Shown here one piece after another: positions 1 to 7,886 of a stretch of 64,000 nucleotides of DNA. The DNA is from Oscillospiraceae bacterium. Lineage in GTDB: Bacteria > Bacillota > Clostridia > Saccharofermentanales > Saccharofermentanaceae. The stretch is taken from the NCBI GenBank assembly GCA_902780785.1, contig CACZGS010000001.1, positions 186,001 to 250,000 of the forward strand, read 5' to 3'. A program made the position numbers and the translations under genes. A model generated the notes under the pieces. The model did not search any database. It was not told the origin of the DNA and worked only from the letters and a program-made list of their open reading frames with translations. The first letter of the stretch is position 1, and every line of letters starts with the position of its first letter.

Positions 1-2
1 AC

Positions 3-863
3 AGAGGCAAGGAAGATCCGGAATCCCAGGCGATGGAAGACGAGATATCCGCAGTCTACGACATCGCATCCGGCAGACGTGATGTCAGGATGAAGGAAGA
101 GCAGCAGAGGGAGAATGAGCCCAAATATTTCGGCAGATATAAGAGCGACTGGCAGACGATAATCCACTACAACTGGAAGAACTGGCTGCTCGGCGCCGTT
201 GTCGGAATCTCGATCATCGTTATAGCGGTCGGATATTTCCTCAATGCCCAAAATGACTGTTCCGTTCTTGTCTTCGGACATATGTATCTTGATAACACCT
301 ATATGAGAGAAGCGCTGATGGACCAGGGCTTAAAGAACCCTTACGTGGGCATTGCCGATGTTGTCGTTCCGAATGACGAGAGTATCCCCATGGATGAGAT
401 GGGCAACGAGTCCTTTAATGCCCAGTTCTATACAAATCCTGATGTACTTATATCCGACAGCAAGGCTTATAAATACTATTTCAATGTCTTTAAGGATATA
501 GGTCCCCTTTACGATCAGATCATGGCAGGGCTTTCCGATGAGGCAAAGGCCAATGTTACTCCCATATACATGTCTGAGCGTGAGTCAGTGAGATTTAAGA
601 ATGACATGTATCAGGAATACGGACTTGGTGAAGAGGACATTAAGAATCCTGCTGAGTTTTCAGATGAGCCTGTCCTTATCGGATTTGAGATCTCCAATCA
701 GGACGTTGTAACCAATTTCGGTGTTGAAGCTAAGTGGAAGTCACGTCAGACCACGCTTATGCTTGGCCAGTGCATAAACAGCACCAATGACGAGATGACC
801 GTAAAGATCATTACGTCGATAATAAATGCGGCTTATGCAAAGGAATTGCCGGAGTCTACTTAA
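3..863 (+). CDS. Partial single-pass membrane protein, function unknown
   Basis: The reading frame is open to the left edge, so the 5' end is probably missing. The first in-frame ATG is at 33, but no ribosome site precedes it and the codons before it look coding. Counted from that ATG, a charged N-terminal part (residues 1-48) is followed by one hydrophobic helix at about 51-70 (LLGAVVGISIIVIAVGYF) and an extracytoplasmic domain of about 200 residues rich in Asp, Asn and Tyr. This suggests a membrane-anchored protein with its main domain outside the cell. No catalytic motif was recognised. The 3' end overlaps the convergent pseudouridine synthase gene by 8 nt. Confidence 0.7.
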   Translation, partial: RGKEDPESQAMEDEISAVYDIASGRRDVRMKEEQQRENEPKYFGRYKSDWQTIIHYNWKNWLLGAVVGISIIVIAVGYFLNAQNDCSVLVFGHMYLDNTYMREALMDQGLKNPYVGIADVVVPNDESIPMDEMGNESFNAQFYTNPDVLISDSKAYKYYFNVFKDIGPLYDQIMAGLSDEAKANVTPIYMSERESVRFKNDMYQEYGLGEEDIKNPAEFSDEPVLIGFEISNQDVVTNFGVEAKWKSRQTTLMLGQCINSTNDEMTVKIITSIINAAYAKELPEST

Positions 864-1596
864 GTCCGGTTGCTTCGAAAAGCAGATCTAATTCGTTTTC
901 AGTAAGAGGCCTGAAGGTTCCGCAGGAATCAAGGCCTTCTTCTATTTTGACGCCGGCAAGTTCAAGCCTTCGAAGTTCCAATACTTCCTTGTTGAAGTGA
1001 GCAAATATCCTTCTGACTTCGTGTGTCTTGCCTTCGTGAAGGGTCAGAAGGGCCCTGCTGTTTCCGTCTTCTGCGGGCTCAATGACTTTAAGCTCTGCGG
1101 GAGCTATCTGCTCGCTGTAGCCCTTGTCACGGATAGCAAAGCCTGAAGCGACAGTATTGATCTCCTCATCTGTCCAGGCAAGGCCCCTGAAGGTTGCCAT
1201 ATAGATCTTGGGAACCTCATATTTGGGCGACTGCAGGCGGTGCGAGAGTTCGCCGTCGTTGGTGATTATGAGAAGTCCTGACGTGTGGAAATCGAGCCTT
1301 CCGACAGGAGAGAGCTTCTTTGACTTAAGCTCTGAAGGAATGTAATCCGCTACGCAGGGAAGACGCTTGTCCTCCATGGCCGTAAGGACGCCGTCAGGCT
1401 TATCCAGAAGGAAATAGAGCTTGGTCTGGAGATTGATCTCCTGGCCGTCTATGGTGATCGAATCAGTCTCCTTTACATGGAATGCTGCGTCAGTAACAAC
1501 AGCGCCGTTAACCTGGACGCTGCCGTGGGATATTATGCTGCGGACGGCAGATCTGGTGCCTATGCCGCTGTTTGCGATCAACCTGTCTAGTCTCAT
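856..1596 (-). CDS. RsuA/RluB-family rRNA pseudouridine synthase
   Basis: This 246-residue protein should isomerise a specific uridine in 16S or 23S rRNA. An S4 RNA-binding domain (about residues 1-55, starting MRLDRLIANSGIGTRS) precedes the catalytic domain. The family motif GRLDFHTSGLLIITNDGE carries the expected catalytic Asp at residue 102, and EGKTHEVRRIFAH is the later conserved block. Length and domain order fit RsuA/RluB/RluE; which rRNA position it modifies cannot be told. No ribosome site precedes the start. Instead TATAAT lies exactly 6 nt upstream of the ATG, so the mRNA may be leaderless. It is divergent from the Smr-like gene. Confidence 0.93.
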   Translation of the reverse strand: MRLDRLIANSGIGTRSAVRSIISHGSVQVNGAVVTDAAFHVKETDSITIDGQEINLQTKLYFLLDKPDGVLTAMEDKRLPCVADYIPSELKSKKLSPVGRLDFHTSGLLIITNDGELSHRLQSPKYEVPKIYMATFRGLAWTDEEINTVASGFAIRDKGYSEQIAPAELKVIEPAEDGNSRALLTLHEGKTHEVRRIFAHFNKEVLELRRLELAGVKIEEGLDSCGTFRPLTENELDLLFEATGLK

Positions 1597-1625
1597 GAGA
1601 ATATTATAGCTTATTAGCGTATAAT
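1597..1625. promoter_or_regulatory. Divergent promoters between rsuA-like and Smr-like genes
   Basis: On the minus strand TATAAT (plus coordinates 1603-1608) is followed by 6 nt and then the ATG at 1596, so transcription would start at or next to the start codon. On the plus strand a second TATAAT lies at 1620-1625, about 20 nt ahead of the Smr-like ATG, leaving room for a short leader with GAGAGG. No convincing -35 was seen for either. Confidence 0.5.
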
Positions 1626-1645
1626 TGTTTTCGAGAGGTTTTCAA

Positions 1646-1984
1646 ATGGAGATAATCAATATCGAACAGGGTCACCCGACGGTGCAGCAGGCTATGGTCA
1701 AGCTCCAGAACGGGATATACCGCGCCAGGGCGACAGGACAGCCCATGGCGAAGATCGTTCACGGCTACGGGTCTTCGGGCACGGGCGGCGCGATCAAGCA
1801 GGCGATAGGATTAGAGCTCCGTAAATATATTTCGCGCGGAATGATAAAGTCATACTGCCCGGGCGAGGATTTCGGACCTTTCTCGGCGGCAGGGCGCGAG
1901 ATGAGCGCGAAGCACCCCGCGGTGTCACGCGACAGGGACTGGGGACTTTCAAATGACGGCATTACCGTGATCATGTTCAAGTAA
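1646..1984 (+). CDS. Smr-domain-like small protein
   Basis: This 112-residue protein has the core of the Smr (small MutS-related) domain: an N-terminal strand-helix segment (MEIINIEQGHPTVQQAM), then KIVHGYGSSGTGGAIK, which matches the conserved HGxGxG signature of the MutS2 C-terminal nuclease domain. It may be a nicking endonuclease or an RNA/DNA-binding protein; the exact role is not known. The ATG at 1646 is preferred because GAGAGG lies 7 nt upstream. A TTG at 1625 would overlap the promoter. It is followed after 9 nt by the uracil-DNA glycosylase gene, so the two are probably co-transcribed. Confidence 0.78.
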   Translation: MEIINIEQGHPTVQQAMVKLQNGIYRARATGQPMAKIVHGYGSSGTGGAIKQAIGLELRKYISRGMIKSYCPGEDFGPFSAAGREMSAKHPAVSRDRDWGLSNDGITVIMFK

Positions 1985-1993
1985 GAGGTTTAT

Positions 1994-2593
1994 ATGGCAG
2001 ACGATTTTGATAAGAAGTGGGAGGCATTCGAAGCCAGATGCAAGGCATGCAGCAACTGCGGCCTTCGAAGCGGCGCTACCAACGTGGTCATCTACAGAGG
2101 CAGCAGGAAGGCTCCTTTGATGATAATCGGCGAAGCGCCGGGCGAGAACGAGGATATCCAGGGACTGCCCTTTGTCGGCAGGTCCGGCCAGCTCCTCCAG
2201 AATCTCCTGGGCAGCTACGGTTTTACCAGCAACGATTACCATATCTGCAATATCGCGAAATGCAGGCCGCCCCAGAACAGGCGCCCCACACCCGATGAGA
2301 TCCACTGCTGCAAGCCTCTTCTTGCCGAGCAGTTCATGCTCGTAAGGCCCAAGGTGATCCTGCTTTGCGGTTCGACTGCTTATGAGGGATTCTTCGGCAC
2401 CAAGCCGGTCATGCACGACGTCAGGGGGCGTTTTATCGAGAAAAACGGATATTTCATCATGACGACTTACCACCCGGCATACGCCTTGAGAAACCCCGCA
2501 AATAAGATGCCTATATACGAAGATATGGGCAAAGTTAGGGAGAAATTGACCGAGATCGGGGCCATGCCACCCCTTGAACCTGTAAAAGAGTGA
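1994..2593 (+). CDS. Uracil-DNA glycosylase, family 4 (Fe-S type)
   Basis: This 199-residue enzyme should remove uracil from DNA to start base excision repair. It has the family 4 marks: an N-terminal cysteine pair for the 4Fe-4S cluster (C19-SN-C22 in KACSNCGLR), the active-site loop GEAPGENED near residues 46-54, further cysteines in CNIAKCRPP, and the substrate-binding YHPAYALRN near residue 160. Length is normal for the family. It may also be called a phage SPO1 polymerase-related domain protein. The plausible ribosome site is AAGAGG just ahead of the ATG. It probably forms an operon with the Smr-like gene. Confidence 0.93.
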   Translation: MADDFDKKWEAFEARCKACSNCGLRSGATNVVIYRGSRKAPLMIIGEAPGENEDIQGLPFVGRSGQLLQNLLGSYGFTSNDYHICNIAKCRPPQNRRPTPDEIHCCKPLLAEQFMLVRPKVILLCGSTAYEGFFGTKPVMHDVRGRFIEKNGYFIMTTYHPAYALRNPANKMPIYEDMGKVREKLTEIGAMPPLEPVKE

Positions 2594-2652
2594 TTTTTCT
2601 GTATTGATTTTCAGAAATTGCTTTGCTATAATCGTCGAGTTGTAAAACTCAT

Positions 2653-2726
2653 TGCCGAATTGTGTAACGGTAGCACACCGGTCTCTGACACCGTTTGTCA
2701 AGGTTCGAATCCTTGTTCGGCAGCCA
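2653..2726 (+). tRNA. tRNA-Gln (anticodon CUG)
   Basis: A full cloverleaf can be drawn. The acceptor stem TGCCGAA (2653-2659) pairs with TTCGGCA (2716-2722), followed by discriminator G and an encoded CCA (2724-2726). The D arm is GTG/CAC. The anticodon loop CTCTGAC has CTG at 2685-2687. The T arm CAAGG-TTCGAAT-CCTTG is perfect. U at position 1 pairing with A72 is typical of tRNA-Gln and supports the identity. The first pair of the anticodon stem (C-T) is mismatched. Confidence 0.93.
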
Positions 2727-2734
2727 AATATAAG

Positions 2735-2766
2735 AAGGTTGTCTCATTGTGAGGCAACCTTTTTTT
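2735..2766 (+). terminator. Intrinsic terminator after tRNA-Gln
   Basis: The arms AAGGTTGTCTC and GAGGCAACCTT form a near-perfect stem (one G-U pair) around the loop ATTGT and are followed by a run of T at 2760-2766. It lies 9 nt after the tRNA CCA end. Confidence 0.88.
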
Positions 2767-2772
2767 ATATGT

Positions 2773-2785
2773 TATAATGCGCCTA
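2773..2785 (+). promoter_or_regulatory. Promoter -10 giving a probably leaderless mRNA
   Basis: A perfect TATAAT at 2773-2778 is followed by 6 nt (GCGCCT) and the ATG at 2785. The normal distance from -10 to the first transcribed base puts the start on the A of the ATG. No Shine-Dalgarno sequence exists; the preceding bases are the tRNA terminator. Confidence 0.6.
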
Positions 2786-3768
2786 TGGTAAATGAGGGCA
2801 GAAAAAACAGTAAATCCGGAATTCTCATAGCGGCGTTGATCCTTGTGGTCCTGGGCGCTGCTTTGTATTTTGCCTTCTCTGAATTTGATCTTGGCCATAA
2901 GCTTGAGCTCATGACCTACAAGCGGATCTCGACCTCAGAAGATCTCATCTCGATAAAGGACGCGCCCCAAGGAAAATATATCCTTGCAAAAGATATCGAT
3001 CTTGAAGGTATTGAATGGGTGCCTTTCAGCTTTAACGGCATACTCGAAGGCAACGGCCATAAGATCTCTAATCTTAAGATCACCAGTACCGGCTCGTCTG
3101 AGCGCACGACTTACGACGGCAACATGAAAGAATACGGCACATCGTTTGCCGGCCTTTTCGATGTTATGGAGGATGCAGAGGTAAGGAACCTCACGCTGTC
3201 AGGTGTGGATATCGATGTTTCTTCCGACGTTCCGTGCTTCATCGGATCTGTCGCAGGCTACATGGGCAACTCCAAGATCCTTAACTGCAGCGTGGACGGC
3301 ACATTAAAGCTTACGGCTCATGACAGGATGTTCGGTGTCGGAGGCGTTATAGGTTACGGCTACGGCAGGATCGAGAACATAAATGCCGGCATTACTCTTA
3401 TCTGCATCGACACGGACCGCGATACGAAGGACGAGCAGTTCATGGGCGGCGTATGTGCTGCAGGCTATCCTGATATGGTCGGCTGTAAGATCAATATCGA
3501 CGGCTATGATTCGGATCACGGCTATGTCCATAACGGCGGACTTGTCGGATTGTTCCAGTTCTATCCCAAGGGCACGGAGCACGATGCCGAGATCGGCGGA
3601 AATCACGTCACCGGCAAGATAACTTTCTTTGAAGATAACGACGACAGAAGAGCATATTGTGACGCTTATATCGGCGAACGTATGGAGCGCATAGAGTACT
3701 GGTGGAGCAACAGCGATGACTTCACGTCAAATGAGGTATTTGAATATGATGTCGACCTGCTTCCGTGA
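2785..3768 (+). CDS. Membrane-anchored beta-helix protein with GLUG-like repeats
   Basis: The 327-residue product starts with a short basic tail and one hydrophobic helix (about residues 11-32), then an extracellular part. That part has repeated strand-turn units of the GLUG/M26-peptidase-like type: FNGILEGNGHKISNLKI, GLFDVMEDAEVRNLTLSGV, GSVAGYMGNSKILNCSV, GGVIGYGYGRIENINAG and GGLVGLFQF. Such repeats normally form a beta-helix or beta-roll in surface proteins and need not be enzymatic. The ATG at 2785 is chosen because it sits 6 nt after TATAAT; an upstream in-frame ATG at 2749 lies inside the tRNA terminator. The 3' end overlaps the next gene by 23 nt, implying coupled translation and linked surface functions. 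Confidence 0.75.
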   Translation: MVNEGRKNSKSGILIAALILVVLGAALYFAFSEFDLGHKLELMTYKRISTSEDLISIKDAPQGKYILAKDIDLEGIEWVPFSFNGILEGNGHKISNLKITSTGSSERTTYDGNMKEYGTSFAGLFDVMEDAEVRNLTLSGVDIDVSSDVPCFIGSVAGYMGNSKILNCSVDGTLKLTAHDRMFGVGGVIGYGYGRIENINAGITLICIDTDRDTKDEQFMGGVCAAGYPDMVGCKINIDGYDSDHGYVHNGGLVGLFQFYPKGTEHDAEIGGNHVTGKITFFEDNDDRRAYCDAYIGERMERIEYWWSNSDDFTSNEVFEYDVDLLP

Positions 3769-5056
3769 CAACAGATGGAAGGCTCTGGTCCTGTCCATAG
3801 CGCTCATTCTGCCTGTTGCGGGATGTGCAGGGAAGAATGCTCCTGTATTTGACATAAGTTCCGGCACGATCGAAGCTGAAGCTTGTCTTATCAAGTCTTC
3901 GAAAAGGATTAATAACAAGGAATTAAGCGGCGGCAAGGGCGTGGAGATCAGCTCCAAAGAAGGCTCGATGGTGAGCTTTGCTTACGATATCTCATCTGAT
4001 GCACACTACGATATAAGCATCTCCTACGGCAATCAGGGAGAAGAAGGAACGCTGGGACTGTTCGTTGACGGTCACTTCTATGCAAAGGTCAGTTTCCCAA
4101 AAGGAAGCGGTACTGTAACTGAGACCGTTACGCTTAAAGAAGGCGCAGGAAATATATCTTTCCGTCATCTTCCGGGCGATTCTGATATAACGCTCGACTG
4201 CTTTAAGCTTGATAAGAGCAGTAAGAAGATATCGATGGTCGTAGCACCCCATGAAGACGATGAGATCCTGGCCTTTGCAGGCTCCATCCAAAAGACAGTC
4301 GCAAACGGCGATATAGTTAAGGTCGTGCTCCTTACGAACGGCGATTATTTCGATAAGGACTTAGGACCTGTCCGCATCAGGGAGACCATGAACGCACTGG
4401 AAGTGCTCGGTGTTGATAAGAGCAACATCTATGTCATGGGTTACGGGGATATCATCATACAGAGCCTTTATGAGTGTTCTGACCCGGGTATAGTTTTCGA
4501 TGCGCCGAGCGGATATGATTCGACATACGGAGATCCGGAATCCAATCTCTACGACTATCACACGCTTGATACGGGAGCTTCCGCCAAGTATTGTTATACG
4601 GATTTCAGAAGCGACCTTTACAACATCATCGATACTGTAAGGCCTGACACCGTCTATACGACTTCCGAAGCTGAGTGGCATCCCGATCACAAGTTCGGAT
4701 TCATCATCGTAAAAGAGATCATTGAGTCGCTTAATAAGGATAAGGGCTATCACACAACGCTTTGTGAGAGCGTCATCCACGGCGAGGAACTCACGTGGCC
4801 TGATAAGCTTGAGCAGGATGATAACGGCAATATCAAGATAGTTGAATTCACGAATCCGTTCCCTTCAGGCGGCGTTGACCGTGACTGGGATAAGGTTACG
4901 AAGATCACGTTAACTGACGAAGAAGTCCTTATGAAGCAGAAGGCGATCGACAAGTTCGATACCCAGAATAACGGCGGTGCCAACTTCGACGGCAACAGCG
5001 AATTCAATTATGCTTTTTGCAAGCGGGATGAGTTTTACTGGGTTTACGTATATTGA
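3746..5056 (+). CDS. Lipoprotein: carbohydrate-binding-like domain plus PIG-L family deacetylase
   Basis: From the ATG at 3746 (GAGGT 8 nt upstream) the protein has 436 residues. A signal peptide ends in the lipobox PVAGC, with lipid-accepting Cys27. Residues 40-157 resemble a CBM6/CBM35-type beta-sandwich (IEAEACL near the start, YDISISYGN, LDCFKL at the end). From residue 160 the PIG-L/LmbE fold begins, with the zinc motif PHEDDE at 168-173 and the distal EWHPDHK motif. PIG-L enzymes hydrolyse N-acetyl groups on sugars, so an N-acetyl sugar in surface polysaccharide is a reasonable but unproven substrate. It is coupled to the upstream beta-helix gene. Its 3' end overlaps the convergent yfhO-type gene by 53 nt. 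Confidence 0.82.
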   Translation: MMSTCFRDNRWKALVLSIALILPVAGCAGKNAPVFDISSGTIEAEACLIKSSKRINNKELSGGKGVEISSKEGSMVSFAYDISSDAHYDISISYGNQGEEGTLGLFVDGHFYAKVSFPKGSGTVTETVTLKEGAGNISFRHLPGDSDITLDCFKLDKSSKKISMVVAPHEDDEILAFAGSIQKTVANGDIVKVVLLTNGDYFDKDLGPVRIRETMNALEVLGVDKSNIYVMGYGDIIIQSLYECSDPGIVFDAPSGYDSTYGDPESNLYDYHTLDTGASAKYCYTDFRSDLYNIIDTVRPDTVYTTSEAEWHPDHKFGFIIVKEIIESLNKDKGYHTTLCESVIHGEELTWPDKLEQDDNGNIKIVEFTNPFPSGGVDRDWDKVTKITLTDEEVLMKQKAIDKFDTQNNGGANFDGNSEFNYAFCKRDEFYWVYVY

Positions 5057-7712
5057 GATTCTCGTAAATGATTATTGCCGCAAAGATCAGTAATCCCAAT
5101 GCGGTGACCCAAAGACCGGTATCAATATAAGGAACCTTATATTTCATCTCGATCTCATTTCTGCCGTTTTCCAAAGGTATTGACATAAGAGTATTTCCTA
5201 TAATGTCGGGAGTTACGGCCTGACCGTTGAGCGTTATTGTCCAGCCTTTTTCGAGAGGGACAGATAAGAAAAGACTGTCGCCTTCTTTGGCGTCATTAAC
5301 GGTAAATCTTCCGTAACCGTCCTTCAGGACAAAGTCACTTACTGCATTCTTATTTGCAGATTCCGAGGATTCCTTTAAGACTGACAGATCGAGAAGATAG
5401 AACTGCGCGTCTTTTACAAGGCTTAAGGCATCATCTGAATTGAAACATATGCCGACAGTTACTTCCTTCTCATCTGAGACTATCCTTACCATTGAAGGTG
5501 AAAGGAACTGCGAATAAGTCATGTAGTTCTCGCCGTTGACCATGAGGAACGCACCGTCTTCAGTACCGGTCAGGATATTGGCATATAAGATATATTTATC
5601 CGGATCGTAATCCTCGCCTAAGTCTAATGTGTAGCTGACAGTGGAATCATTTGCTTTGATGGTGGTAATGGCTGCAGGAACAAACAGATCTTTATCAACA
5701 TCCGTAAGTCTCTTTGCCATGTCATTGATGTAAAGAGCAGGGCAGGATGAGAAACTGTCGTAATCGCCGGAACCGCTGTAAACGAAGGCTGTAGGGAATG
5801 CATACGGATTAAGATAGACATCTTTGAAGCCGTCGATTCCGTTAAGTTTTACAAGACCTGAATTGTCTTCGGCATTGCTCGGCAGGATAACATACTTGAC
5901 ACCCATAAGACTGTCCGTGGCAAGATTCTCTGAAGCCGTAGCAGTGATCGTGGCACTGTGCGCTGCATAGCCTGCCTTGTCCATGAAGACGATGGTGTTC
6001 TCGTCAGGATCTGAGACGAATGATGTGACGGAGTTAAATCCGAATGCCATGGGCTCATTATAAGAAGCCGGAAATCTTCCGAAATGAATGCTGTGATATG
6101 AAGTCTGGACCGCACGGAAGAATGAATCATCGCTGATCGTACCGAGCAGTGTCTCTTCATTCTTTATGTAGTCTGAAAGAGTGTCTGCGTTGGAGGTCGA
6201 GTAGTTGTCTGCAAGGAGCAGCTGTCCCATGGAAACTTCCAGTACGATAAGTATACCCATGAAGCCCGCATAAACCTTCTTAAGTAATGTGTGCGTATTT
6301 CCGTTGGTGATTATCATGCACATGATAAGAGATATAAGGAGCGGGAATATTATCTTGGAGATTAATGGAACCAGCTTGAAAGAAGCACCTGTCGATGTGA
6401 GCTTTGCCATTGCCAAAGCGAATGTCTGATCTTCATATCTTATGGGGAAGACCAGAAGAAGAACCGTAACCAAAACCGAGAATACTGCTGCCGCGGCAAC
6501 GGGCATCCAGGATCTTATCCTGCCCTTATCCGTATCAAGATAGAATGCGGATGCGAGGAAGACCAGTGCGAAGATGCCGAGATAAGAATATCTGTACCAG
6601 AATGATTCGACGACGCGGAGCATTGAGAACAGGGCAACCAAAGGCTGCCAGATATACATGAGTACTGTAAACAGTAAGATGACTCCGTATAAGATCTTTT
6701 CCTTAAGAGGCTTTGCGGAAGCGATAAAGAGAAGGCAAATTCCAAGCAAGACAAAACTTCCCGCAAAAAGGCTTACGCTGCCTTTAAGGCTTATCATTCC
6801 GAAAGAGTAGCTCAGCAGTGTGTCTTTGGGATTTCCTATGAAGCTGAGATCTGCGAGCATCGACAGACCGCCTTTGCCGTGCGTTCTTTCGGAGAGCTTA
6901 AGAAGCGTCGGAAGAAGGACCGCTGAAGCAATCATAACGGCGCATATACATGAGACCGCGAAGTGTGCGGCGGAAACTATTAGATGCTTTATGAGAGGCC
7001 TCTTCTCGCCTTTTCCGGCGACTCTTATCCTTATGAATTCAAAGAGGAACCAGAAGCAGCAGAACATCAGGTCGATTATTCCGCTGTACCAGTTAAAGCA
7101 TATTGCGAGAGCTGCCGAGATCAGAAGCAGATAGTTCTTCTTTCCCTGTGCGATCTTCTCCGCGCCCATGAGGAGAAGCGGGAGCATATAAGCTCCGTCA
7201 AGCCACATGGTGTTGCTGCTCTGCGAGATGAAGAAAGGATTCAATGCATAGGATACGGAGAGGATAACGGATACAAAGTATTTGGACTTCGTATCAGGTT
7301 CAAATCTGTTTGTAAGATATATTCCCATGAAGAGCGCCGCGAGAGCAGACTTCAGAAGGAAGAGGACATTTATAAAGACCGGAACGTCCGATTTGCTGAA
7401 CAATACAACGAGAAGGGACAGGGGTGAAGCCAGGTAATAGGTGAAGACCGAGAAGTTGCTTCCGCCCAGTGATTTGGTAAATGTATAGCTGATGGAAGAC
7501 TTGCCGGTAAGGACGTCTTTGTACCAGCAGAAGAGATCGACCATCTGTATCTCGCCGTCTCTGTAAAGGAGTCCGTTGTTTCCGAACGGAGCCATTCCGA
7601 AGACCGCGAAAACGATGAGAACGATGATCATGACCGACAAAAAAGAGATGCCTGATATCAGCAGATAGGGCATTAATTCCTGTCTTTTAATTATCTGATT
7701 CTTCCTGTTCAT
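5004..7712 (-). CDS. YfhO family polytopic membrane protein
   Basis: The 902-residue protein has about a dozen membrane helices in its N-terminal two thirds (for example LISGISFLSVMIIVLIVF near residue 16), a large loop domain at about 520-840, and a last helix just before the C-terminus (WVTALGLLIFAAIIIY). The pattern, with motifs SYALNPFF and TMWLDGAYMLPLLLMG, matches YfhO/GT-C-like proteins. In Bacillus, YfhO is linked to glycosylation of lipoteichoic acid. Here it may transfer sugars to surface polymers; the substrate is unknown. The start is supported by GGAAGG upstream. It is divergent from the GH9 gene, and both 5' leaders carry the same 11-nt element. Confidence 0.85.
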   Translation of the reverse strand: MNRKNQIIKRQELMPYLLISGISFLSVMIIVLIVFAVFGMAPFGNNGLLYRDGEIQMVDLFCWYKDVLTGKSSISYTFTKSLGGSNFSVFTYYLASPLSLLVVLFSKSDVPVFINVLFLLKSALAALFMGIYLTNRFEPDTKSKYFVSVILSVSYALNPFFISQSSNTMWLDGAYMLPLLLMGAEKIAQGKKNYLLLISAALAICFNWYSGIIDLMFCCFWFLFEFIRIRVAGKGEKRPLIKHLIVSAAHFAVSCICAVMIASAVLLPTLLKLSERTHGKGGLSMLADLSFIGNPKDTLLSYSFGMISLKGSVSLFAGSFVLLGICLLFIASAKPLKEKILYGVILLFTVLMYIWQPLVALFSMLRVVESFWYRYSYLGIFALVFLASAFYLDTDKGRIRSWMPVAAAAVFSVLVTVLLLVFPIRYEDQTFALAMAKLTSTGASFKLVPLISKIIFPLLISLIMCMIITNGNTHTLLKKVYAGFMGILIVLEVSMGQLLLADNYSTSNADTLSDYIKNEETLLGTISDDSFFRAVQTSYHSIHFGRFPASYNEPMAFGFNSVTSFVSDPDENTIVFMDKAGYAAHSATITATASENLATDSLMGVKYVILPSNAEDNSGLVKLNGIDGFKDVYLNPYAFPTAFVYSGSGDYDSFSSCPALYINDMAKRLTDVDKDLFVPAAITTIKANDSTVSYTLDLGEDYDPDKYILYANILTGTEDGAFLMVNGENYMTYSQFLSPSMVRIVSDEKEVTVGICFNSDDALSLVKDAQFYLLDLSVLKESSESANKNAVSDFVLKDGYGRFTVNDAKEGDSLFLSVPLEKGWTITLNGQAVTPDIIGNTLMSIPLENGRNEIEMKYKVPYIDTGLWVTALGLLIFAAIIIYENLNIRKPSKTHPACKKHN

Positions 7713-7750
7713 TTACCCGTTCCTTCCGGTCCCTTGAGTGTAAATCGCAA

Positions 7751-7870
7751 GGATTCTTTACCCGTAAATTGTAACACATGCATTATTCGAGAGAATAACG
7801 ATACTTATATATATTTATCTGATAGGATTTGACATTTAGTGATGATATAATCGTCAAATGTAAAGAATCC
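7751..7870. promoter_or_regulatory. Divergent promoter region with shared 11-nt element (YfhO / GH9)
   Basis: The element GTAAAGAATCC occurs at 7860-7870 on the plus strand and at 7751-7761 on the minus strand. The plus-strand copy lies 8 nt after TATAAT (7846-7851), ahead of the GH9 gene. The minus-strand copy lies 6 nt after an extended -10, TGTTACAAT (TACAAT at 7768-7773 in plus coordinates), ahead of the YfhO gene. Each copy therefore sits at the start of a transcript, in the same orientation relative to transcription. This looks like an operator or an initially transcribed regulatory element shared by both genes. Confidence 0.5.
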
Positions 7871-7886
7871 GACAGGGAGGCTTGTT

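Noticed and set aside
1949..2701. Long minus-strand reading frame (250 codons) opposite the uracil-DNA glycosylase and tRNA-Gln
   Set aside because: It covers a clear Fe-S glycosylase and a tRNA on the other strand, has no family match and no ribosome site; it is a shadow frame.
7824..7851. TTGACA followed by TATAAT upstream of the GH9 gene as a full promoter
   Set aside because: The spacing is only about 11 nt, too short for one sigma-A promoter. Only the TATAAT was kept.
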